From contig NC_049989.1 of the NCBI RefSeq assembly GCF_000003815.2, positions 14,016,918 through 14,080,917 of the forward strand: a DNA stretch of 64,000 bases, read 5' to 3'. This document shows positions 56,127 through 64,000 of the stretch, in pieces. This DNA is from Branchiostoma floridae (taxonomy: Eukaryota > Chordata > Leptocardii > Amphioxiformes > Branchiostomatidae). Each line of letters opens with the position of its first letter. The stretch's first letter is position 1. The position numbers were made by a program, and so were the translations under genes. The notes under the pieces were generated by a model. The model did not search any database, had not been told where the DNA came from, and worked only from the letters and a program-made list of their open reading frames with translations.

Positions 56127-56180
56127 CTCATCCTTCTTTTTCACTATCTCCTCATGTAGGCTCTTCAGGGAGCTGATAAT
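56127..56180 (-). CDS. coiled-coil gene exon
   Basis: A 54-nt phase 0-0 exon, donor GTAAGA, reading IISSLKSLHEEIVKKKDE. The heptad-like I..L..L...I pattern supports a coiled coil. Confidence 0.66.
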
Positions 56181-56449
56181 CTTTCAATGGGAAAAGAATA
56201 GCGCATGTTCATACTACGTTGAGAATATCACGAGTGTGCATATTGCCTGGTACAATGTGATCTCTAGCTAGGTCATAATATCGTATATTTTTGAATTTCT
56301 ACATGAACACTGGATACAGATAAAATCTAAAAACACTTGGATCGTTGTATATTTTCATACTCAAAAGTTTCTGGTATCATGATTTGATATTTGCGTTATA
56401 TGTGTGTTGTCTGGCGTACGATGGATTGCTTCATGTTGAAATAAATCGT

Positions 56450-56836
56450 GAGGTAGCCTTGTTTGTAATTGTAAAATGACACTAGTGAGGTACATGTGGC
56501 CGTGAACGTATGGTTGTGCAGGTTACATAATAAAAGCGGACCCAATGACTGTAGTTGATGTAGTTGTAAACTTTTTGAGAGATACCAGTCTACCACACTA
56601 TTTATAGCTAGTGTCACTTTGCGCACCTCTTTAATAAAGAAATAAAAGACTTGTTGGTTGTGATACAATGTTTAGTCGCTCTTAATCTTGTTAACGTTAC
56701 AATGTTATTGTTATGTGTCTATTTTGAAAATTTAGACATCTTCATTTTGTTTACCGATCTTGTTTTTTCGTCCTCTCTCATTAAATTTGGAGTCTGTAGA
56801 GGATTCCATACATAATATTTACTTGCTGTGGTCTCA
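56450..56836. mobile_element. degenerate copy of the 38.44-kb Harbinger MITE
   Basis: Shares the right end (ccatacataatatttacttgctgtgg) and inner phrases (gccagtctaccacac-like, cttgttggtt/ctctgata) with 38.44-38.96 kb. The left end is lost. Confidence 0.7.
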
Positions 56837-56942
56837 GTGTTTCAATAGTCTGTATTGTGTCTTTGCGGAAAGACGTGTCTTGTATTGTTAAATTAACTGT
56901 GCTGATGTATAACACGTTTGTCAGAAACATAACTCCACTCAC

Positions 56943-56990
56943 CAGCTGCTGCTGATTAGCCTCTTGCCTCATTTTTGCGCTATTCTCATG
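56943..56990 (-). CDS. coiled-coil gene exon
   Basis: A 48-nt phase 0-0 exon, acceptor ctcctccacag, perfect GTGAGT donor, reading HENSAKMRQEANQQQL. Confidence 0.66.
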
Positions 56991-57742
56991 CTGTGGAGGA
57001 GAAAAATAATATCAGAGGCAATAAAAATGATGACGTCATCAATTTGGCCCCAAAAAAATCAGATTTAGAATTCTTTAATGCCCATCTATCAACGTTCGTT
57101 ACGGCTCCATTCTTTCTTAATTTATTAATAAGAAATCAGTTGAAGGTCAAAATGCCAATTTAGCCAACCGAGATACAAACAAATTGACAAGATAGAAACA
57201 AATGCGAGGAACTAATCCAATTTGGTTATCTATGTGCACGTCCTTTGAGTTATCTTTTGATCTCATTTTTTTTTTAATTTTCCCTTTTCTTCGGTATTTC
57301 CTATCTCAGGTAAAAGTGTAATAGAAGTTGTAGTTTCAAATCAACCTTAAAAACTGTTAAACGTTGCTGGCGACACAGTCTACTACTCAATAAGATTAAA
57401 AGCAGCACACAGAGCATCTTCCGGCCACAGACGAACTTTGGCAAGACGTAGTCCCGACCACTTGTACTACGTGTAAACTTTACTCGAGCTCGAATAAGGC
57501 AAACATGTCACAGTTTAACTTGTGACGGAGCTTGTGCATAAAGAATTGAACATTCCAAAATTATTACTAGTAACAAAACAGAGAAATTAGACGTCCAGTG
57601 CACACCTGGATTTTCACCCCCTTTAACGGAACTTCAAGGATCACGGGCATCGTAGGGATAGAGTAGATAGGGATCAGTAACACGGATGTGTACATTCAGA
57701 TCCTTATGATTTGGGTATTGACATTTTATTGGTTTAGTTTAA

Positions 57743-58654
57743 CCCTATTCAGACCGGGCTTTTTTGGTCATCCCTGGACGGGGGGAGGGGGGGCTTTTGA
57801 GGCCCTCCAATTCTAAGTCCTCTAACTCTTGAACGACGTGCCGTAGGGCCACCAAATTTTCAGGACATGATATCGACATAACGTGTGACGTTACGTTGAC
57901 GTAAGATGACGTAATTATGACGTCATCAATTTGATTATATTGGCCGGACCCATGAAAAAAGGGTATTCTCAGACAACTTCAAGTTATACTACAAAAATGT
58001 AACAACAAGTGCAGATAACAGAATAATAATGTTTATTACGACTTGTATTGTCAATAGCAACATCGATATAATGACGTCATGCACATCTAAGATACGAGTT
58101 GGGCTCCGCCATATTATATCCACTACCTTGAATTTTTAAAACTACTTTTTTTGCAACAAATAATCACAAAGGGCAATGGAAATAGACTAAATTCATTCAT
58201 TTAGATGTTTTTTGATGAAAAAATTAGGTATCAGGTAGTTACAAATTTTAAGGGATAATTAGCTTGTTATTCTTGATCTGGCCATACGGTCCGCCATCTT
58301 GGATTTTGGGCTGATGACGTCATCAAATTAGCATAATTTATGCATATATAATTATGAAAGATATGCTAAATAATATAAGATTTTATTTATGTATCAAAAT
58401 AGCAGTAATATAGCAAATAAATGTAAAAAATACATTGTTAGAACCAAAAATAGTGATTTTGGGCAAAACTGCCTGTCAGCAAACGATGGCCATGGCAACA
58501 CGAAAAAATGGAAAATTTGTCAAACTTCGTAAAATTGTTGCCAACAATATTTTAGGAAAACTCACCAGATTTGGTGGCTCTAGCATAAGCCGTTCTGGCG
58601 TTATAGGACATCGAAGTTGGTGCAGGCCTCAAAAGCCCCCCCGTCTGAATAGGG
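57743..58654. mobile_element. piggyBac-type non-autonomous element (912 bp, TTAA)
   Basis: Ends CCCTATTCAGACCGGGC... and ...CCGTCTGAATAGGG are inverted and each is flanked by TTAA. CCC ends with TTAA duplication are typical of piggyBac. It has no transposase, and internally is AT-rich with several atgacgtcat phrases. In the long intron between exons 2 and 3 of the coiled-coil gene. Confidence 0.9.
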
Positions 58655-58851
58655 TTAAGTAACATTTACAGGGATGACACCATCAAGAATCCCGGCTATC
58701 TAACCGAAAATACTATACTTTGTGGGCCTCAAAATTTGCCTGAGCTAAAATTGTGTCTATACGCAAGTCATACGGACTTGAATGTACGCACACGCGTGAC
58801 TGCTCCCATAAATGGAGCATATCAAAAACGTTTGTGTAGATCAGTACTCAC

Positions 58852-58940
58852 CAAGACACGGACGCAATCCTTTAGATGGCTGTTGGTACTGCGCATCCCA
58901 AGGAACTCCTGCCTCATGTTGGCAACTGTCATGAATTCAT
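58852..58940 (-). CDS. coiled-coil gene exon 2
   Basis: An 89-nt exon, acceptor gtctctctttag, perfect GTGAGT donor. It enters in phase 1, joining exon 1, and leaves in phase 0. It reads DEFMTVANMRQEFLGMRSTN (first Asp codon split) then SHLKDCVRVL. The M..V..MRQEF..M....HLK helix is likely coiled coil. From here on nearly all exons are phase 0-0. Confidence 0.72.
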
Positions 58941-58971
58941 CTAAAGAGAGACATAAAATGTCTGTATGACG

Positions 58972-59121
58972 TACTCTCCAAGCAGAGGTTCGGCTCTGAC
59001 TTTTGAAAACCAATTTCGGGACGTTTTTATCGGCCGGTGGACATAAAAAGGTATAGAAAGCCCGATAAAAACGCTTGAAAACACGTCAAAATGAGCCAGA
59101 GTCGAACCTTTGCTTGGAGTA
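58972..59121. mobile_element. MITE, same family as 24.32 kb
   Basis: tactctccaagcagaggttc at the left is inverted at the right as gaacctttgcttggagta. Inner arms (cgtttttatcgg and ccgataaaaacg) also pair. About 30 bp upstream of the exon 2 acceptor. Confidence 0.8.
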
Positions 59122-59197
59122 TACATGTGACGAAGTTCAAGAGGAGCATTTCAAAGTGAAAAGTTACTTCTTCCTTCTCCTACTACTACCATGGTTT

Positions 59198-59315
59198 CGT
59201 TGAAGAGGTTCATCAGTCACGCATGAATTCAGTGTTTCCAAATTTTCTTCAAGCAATGACTGTTTTTAAACAGTACCTTACTTTTAAAAACAGCCATTGC
59301 TTGAAGAAAATCTGG
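59198..59315. mobile_element. hairpin element, gaagaggttcatcagtcacg family
   Basis: attttcttcaagcaatgact pairs with its later inverse around tacctta. The flank gttgaagaggttcatcagtc also borders the hairpin at 60.59 kb, in the opposite orientation. Confidence 0.75.
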
Positions 59316-60589
59316 AGTAACTATCACGACATACACATAATTACAACTATGGAGTAATAGTCTTTTTTCTTTGATAATGCAAATGAGATCTTCATTTACA
59401 TAATTCGTCAACCCCTTCTCGAGTTATTCTCGAAAGGGGGCCCAAGCCTACATTGCTTGTCCCAGAGCTAACGTTATCTACCATTCAAACATGACAATCA
59501 TATCAAGAACACGAAATGTCAAAACCGGAAATTTCCCTGCATTACCGTAAAACGCCGATTGTCGAACTTGGCCTTCGTTTTTCCTGACCCTTACTCCTAT
59601 CCAATATTACAAGATCTATCCGCAGCTTCTCGCGCTATTTTTTCTCTACAGGCAGACACAAGAAGAAAAGACACCGAAAAGAAAAACTTTTTGGAAGGTA
59701 AAATATAGTAAAGCTGTTAGTCTATTTATTACCATGTTCTAGAATGGACGCGGTGGGTGGGGTGAATTTCAAGGCACATTTTATACGCATCCCAGTTTCA
59801 AATTGACTGCTAAGTACATTGGACACTTCATAAAGACAAGTAAAGAATATGATACAAAGCGGGTTTTTTTACTTCTATCTTGACATTTTAAACACAACAA
59901 TGTACACACAAAAGTGACATCTAGCGACTATTGGGATAATGACAAACAGCAACGACAACGTCGTATCATAAACTGACCAGACATTTTCCCTCACTCATTG
60001 CGGACTTGTTTTCTCGGTATATACTTTAAGACTTTTCTTGCCTTAGCTTGGTGAAAAACTCAATACCGCTTATATACTTATGTTTTATTTTTTATAAGTT
60101 TTTAAGGTTTTGTTGACAACAGTAAGCCGGTACACGGTATGTCATTCAAACTGCAGTACGTTGGTGGCGGCGCTGCGTTCTAAATTAGATTTGTGTAGTC
60201 GTTGACTTTATAATCGGAATATCATACAAAACGTTCAAGTATTACTAAAACGACAACACGCCAAACTTTAAAAGATTCGTTTTTATCGATATGATTCTTT
60301 GAGCGCTCCGTCAAATCGCTAAGCCACAGCGACACCGCCAACGTGCCGCAGTTTCAGTGAGTTACCCGCGTTAGGATGTCTTACAGCCTCCAAAGTTTGG
60401 CGTTTTCATTGCAACAGTTCAATGTACTAGTGTTTTCCTTTTCAACCCATTTCGCTGCAAGTACCCGAACCCACAGTACGAACTGTGTCCTGTGTGAGGA
60501 CTTTTGCCATAGGACATGCCATAAATTTACACAATGCTCTCATAACAAACACGCGCCGTTCAAGTAGTCAAGTAGTAAAGGCTGTAACA

Positions 60590-60750
60590 ACGACAGTTAC
60601 AACAATTTTCATCAATCAATGACTGTTTTTGAAAAGGTACAGTACATACCTCCCTGAATACTGTACCTTTTCAAAAACAGTCATTGATTGATGAAAATTG
60701 TTGTAACTGTTGGCAAACGTGACTGATGAACCTCTTCAACGATGTAACAA
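60590..60750. mobile_element. foldback hairpin element with ~50-bp arms
   Basis: acagttacaacaattttcat...gaaaaggtacagta is followed by its near-perfect inverse after catacctccctgaa. It ends in cgtgactgatgaacctcttc, shared with 59.2 kb. It lies between exon 1 and exon 2 of the coiled-coil gene. Confidence 0.85.
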
Positions 60751-60869
60751 CGACGGATTCATGCCCACAAACTTCGGTGAGTCGTATTAACAAGAAAAAT
60801 AACCTAGTGTCATTCTAGCGGACTGAGAAACTCCGCTACATTAAGCTTAAGCCTTCCACAATTCCTTAC

Positions 60870-60936
60870 CTGTGTTCAGACACACTTTAGTAGTTTTATC
60901 TTTTGTAGATTCACGGAACTTTCGTAGTAACGCCAT
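60870..60936 (-). CDS. coiled-coil gene exon 1 (start)
   Basis: ATG at 60934-60936 in a good context (acgccATGGCG). It reads MALLRKFRESTKDKTTKVCL then NT, leaving in phase 1 at donor GTAAGG, and fits exon 2. The basic N-terminus has no signal peptide. The whole gene, on the minus strand, would run 60936 to 46018. With every exon included it encodes about 650 residues, all rod and linker, with no myosin motor, neck or SH3-like module anywhere in the span. Confidence 0.65.
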
Positions 60937-61360
60937 GGCGTACGACTTTCCGAATAGGTAACCACGGTAAGTTGTTCGAACGATAAACAATGGAACGTTA
61001 TGACGTCATGAACGACAAGATGGAACGGAGAACAATGGCGATCCTCGGAGCCACCTGACGTCATACAGGTGGTGTGTAAATAGAGCCTTTCCTTCATTTT
61101 GACTCTCTTGAAGTACTTTACCGAGACCAACGGGTAACGTTGAGCAACGACGAAGACAATGAATTTTCATATATCTGCGGTGGATTTTATGTTCGGTCTC
61201 CATCGCAAACGTATAAAACAACTGCGGAAATTTCTGTTTCGTCTTCTGTCCGCCTCACCGCCTTGTCTAAGTTCTCCATACATCACATTGTACAGTATGG
61301 TGTGTTGGACGCACGGTGAATTCTCACAACTAACAAACCCGATCATCAAACAGTGAATAC

Positions 61361-61789
61361 TAGGGGTGGGTATCGGTACGGTGTACCGGTACAAAACAAG
61401 TTTTTCTTATTGGACCGGTCCAGAAAACCCGGGCCTGAAAAAATTAGGTGTACCGGATGTTGGACATATTGGAAAATGAACGTATAATATGATCAGGCAT
61501 TCACACATTTCGGGGCTCACCGGTCGAGGAAAATAACAAGAGCGAAGTAGAATAGGGTCTATAGACATTTCTACCATGTTTTACAGTCAATAGTACAGGG
61601 GCAGTTAGCCATGAAGTGTTTTAAAACGCCAATACTCCACAAAACAGATTTTTTTTGTTGCGAAATGGACCATTGTTTTGAGCATCGTCCACTCACTTGT
61701 TCTCACATACTGAATCAGGTCCAGGTTCAGGTCCAAACCTGGACCTGATCCTCTGGACCTGAAATTTTCTGTAGCGGTACCCACCCCTA
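61361..61789. mobile_element. hAT-type MITE (429 bp, 8-bp duplication)
   Basis: Ends taggggtgggtatcggtacg and the inverse at the right are flanked by a perfect 8-bp direct repeat GTGAATAC (61353-61360 and 61790-61797). An 8-bp duplication is diagnostic of hAT elements. The inside has repeated caggtcca/tggacctg palindromes. Confidence 0.92.
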
Positions 61790-62424
61790 GTGAATACATA
61801 TTTACGGTTATATTACATAGTACCCCATATAGATTGACAGTTGTTCACGCCAGCACTACCGAAAGCGACTATTCTATCTTGTAGTACCTATTGCTGGTTA
61901 GTGCGAGGCCGTGCATTTCTATAACAAGTTAATACTATATTTGGTTTTCGATTGGCTGTCCGTAAAAGTTTCCAGAGCTACTATAGTTTCAACCGCGAAC
62001 TTAAACCACATCCAACACTCCATTTTCCCCTTAAATACGGCGAAATTAAATTACCGAGAACAAAAACCATTTAAATTATATAATTTCTACCAAAGTCATT
62101 CAACTTAACTCTGAATGTTACTAGATCCATATCTTCAATTTTTACTTCGGTACAATATGTTCGGTATCAAAGGTTGACTAGGAGCCTACAACCCTGTAAC
62201 CGTACGTACCGTATGAGTGTGCCACTAGTCAGCCGGACGGAATTGACCGTGTTTCGGTGGCGGCTGTCCTGACTCCTCGCCGTGAGCCGTGCTGCCTGTT
62301 GAACCAGGCGGGAAGAGATGTTCCTGGACCGCCCGATCACTGGCCGTAACGTCGCTCATACCCAGCATCGCTGCGCTTAGACGGGATGGCAACAAACACA
62401 ACACCACGGAACTGAAGCCATGCC

Positions 62425-62672
62425 TAGCTGTTGTGTTATGTTATGTTGTGTTGTGCTGTGTTGTGTTGTGTTGCCGTGCTGTGTTGTGCTGTGTTGTGCT
62501 GTGTTGTGCTGTGTCGTACTGTGCTGTGCTGTGCTGTGCTGTGTTGTGTTGTGCTGTGCTGTACTGTGCTGTGCTGTGTTGTGCTGTGTTGTGTTGTGCT
62601 GTGCTGTGCTGTGCTGTGCTGTGCTGTGTGGTGCTATGCTGTGCTGTGCTGTGTTGTGTTGTGTTGTGTTGT
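62425..62672. repeat. (TGTGC)n pentanucleotide satellite
   Basis: Some 50 units of tgtgc/tgttg. Three overlapping Cys/Val/Leu-rich frames (up to 165 codons) arise only from the composition. The flanks are unique. Confidence 0.97.
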
Positions 62673-62679
62673 GCTTCGG

Positions 62680-63750
62680 TCAGTGGTTCCGCAAGTTACT
62701 TTACGGGATGTTTGGGGGCAATTTCGGGTGTGACCCCGTGGGCCGCCATGCAGCTACCGGATGTATTTTTTTTAGCTCAGAGTTAAAATAAACCCGGGGC
62801 CCGACGATTAATAGACGTTGTGATCTACGCGTGAAAACACCGATAGGTACCACCCCCCCCCCCCCTCGTGGTATCCGGCAGTCTACCGGGACAAATTTGT
62901 GGCTTCAGAGCCCGACCGGGGCAACACACCCTACGGACACTACGTAACCAAAGCATCATTTAGTTGGTTTCTGCAGTGTTTGGCCTATAGCGCTGAATAA
63001 GAGCAAAAACGAAAACAGCTGATTTTTACAAGTACGAACAAAACAAAATAGATTTAAAAGAAGGAACGATATTAGAGTGGTCCGAGCATTGTTCAAAAGG
63101 TTCGATTTAAGGCCGACATACAGTTTCGAATATTGGTGTTTCCCTGAGCTTGGCAAGCACTAGTACTAATGGTGTCTAAGATGTTCCTTGCTTGGAACAA
63201 CAATTCTGACTAGCTCATTACTGTAAAAGGGTATCACAATCGTAACGGCCTGAACGCCTAAAGGTCTTCAGATACACACCTTCATTATGTGAATTATCAG
63301 TCTAGGTCTGATCAGGATCAGTCATTACCATCAGCAAGTGATTCTCAGCATTAAATGACAGCGATGGGACCAAAAACAACAGTTTTGTGTCAAAAGATTG
63401 TTTTGAAGAAGTATCTTCACAAAACATAGGCTTATGATAAACCTATGGGGAAATAACAAGAGCTGTCAATCACCTGTACGTATGTATCGAACTGGATGAC
63501 GTCACGAATACTTGTGACTAATGCTAGCCATTATTGCCTGTATTCTGTTTCTAGCCAATAGTGATAACGGTACAAGAAAAATTCAAGGCACATTGCAGAA
63601 TCTTGAATGTCTTTATTCTTGTAAAACTGCATTACATATGTCATTTGAAACTACAAACTCGACACATAATCTAAGATTACATATCCATACAGGATCCATT
63701 TTCCGCCTCAGCAGACGTGTACACTGACGTCACAGTCATGGTTTTACTTT
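62680..63750. other. no gene recognised
   Basis: Contains a C-run at about 62.85 kb and ordinary AT-rich sequence. No exon with both borders was seen. Confidence 0.4.
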
Positions 63751-63761
63751 TTGCTTCTTAC

Positions 63762-64000
63762 TTGTTCTAATGTCCTGTACATGTGTATAGTAACACAGGC
63801 CACTGGATTTGGTGTAGGCCAGGCTCCATTTCTCTTCCGTGTGTGTCACTCCGGTAACTCTATCATCTTTCTGCTCAAAGTGGAAATTTTCTCCCTCGTC
63901 AGAAAGAGGTACCTCAAAGAAACTTTTGACTATCTGTTTTGACTCTTCGCAGTTGTGGAAATGCTTGCCCCTCAAAGTGTCCAAACTGTTCATAAAGTTT
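63762..64000 (-). CDS. edge exon of an unidentified gene
   Basis: A minus-strand frame, open to the window end, closes at a donor GTAAGA after ACAA in phase 1. It reads MNSLDTLRGKHFHNCEESKQ, IVKSFFEVPLSDEGENFHF, then VTHTEEKWSLAYTKSSGLCY and YTHVQDIRT. The first part (LRGK.F.n.EE...V..FF) recalls the C-terminal region of mariner transposases, but the rest does not fit and the clean donor suggests a host exon. Not identified. Confidence 0.4.

Noticed and set aside
60376-60567. 63-codon Cys/His-rich plus-strand frame
   Set aside because: No conserved zinc-finger spacing or splice context; likely chance within intron 1 of the coiled-coil gene.
62289-62791. Cys/Val/Leu-rich frames up to 165 codons
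   Set aside because: Products of the TGTGC satellite; open in all three frames.

Overview
The window is eukaryotic nuclear DNA, most likely from a lancelet (Branchiostoma) or a closely related deuterostome. The evidence is intron-rich genes with GT/AG borders, extracellular modules on phase 1-1 exons, tandemly duplicated TPR genes, decayed non-LTR retrotransposons and a dense load of short inverted-repeat transposons with clear target-site duplications. The species is an inference. Nearly all recognisable genes are on the minus strand.

Layout. 1-3070 is a ~297-bp tandem satellite with a 108-bp N gap, followed by a 48-bp minisatellite and an orphan core promoter (CCAAT/CArG/TATA, ~4.2 kb). 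5.07-12.72 kb holds exons of a secreted multidomain gene read right to left: signal peptide, PAN/Apple-like exon, a split LCCL domain and a CUB-like pair; two phase mismatches show that exons are still missing from this model. A lone Cys-rich/LRR-like exon lies at 15.9-16.2 kb. 16.4-19.9 kb is repeats and a LINE remnant.

20.1-25.5 kb (gene A) and 32.9-44.5 kb (gene B) are tandem paralogues with the same four-exon structure. Each has an N-terminal exon with two GDV-type helical repeats, two short exons, and a very long last exon that encodes a Pol-beta-like nucleotidyltransferase domain followed by 12 (A) or 18 (B) kinesin-light-chain-like TPRs. Gene A has an 11-nt frameshifting deletion. Both genes have an in-frame TGA at the same TPR consensus glycine. 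Gene B introns were expanded by two LINE fragments and two MITEs. Between the genes lies a 1.36-kb TA-flanked element made of about 20 short hairpins.

46.0-60.94 kb is a complete-looking minus-strand gene for a headless coiled-coil protein: small, nearly all phase-0 exons, with several tandemly duplicated exon cassettes unmistakably derived from the myosin-II heavy-chain rod and no motor domain. Its introns carry a SINE-derived minisatellite, a GA satellite and piggyBac-, Harbinger- and other MITEs. 61-64 kb holds a hAT element with a perfect 8-bp duplication, a TGTGC satellite and an edge exon of an unidentified minus-strand gene.

All gene models come from reading splice sites, phases and family motifs by eye. 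No alignment or database search was run.
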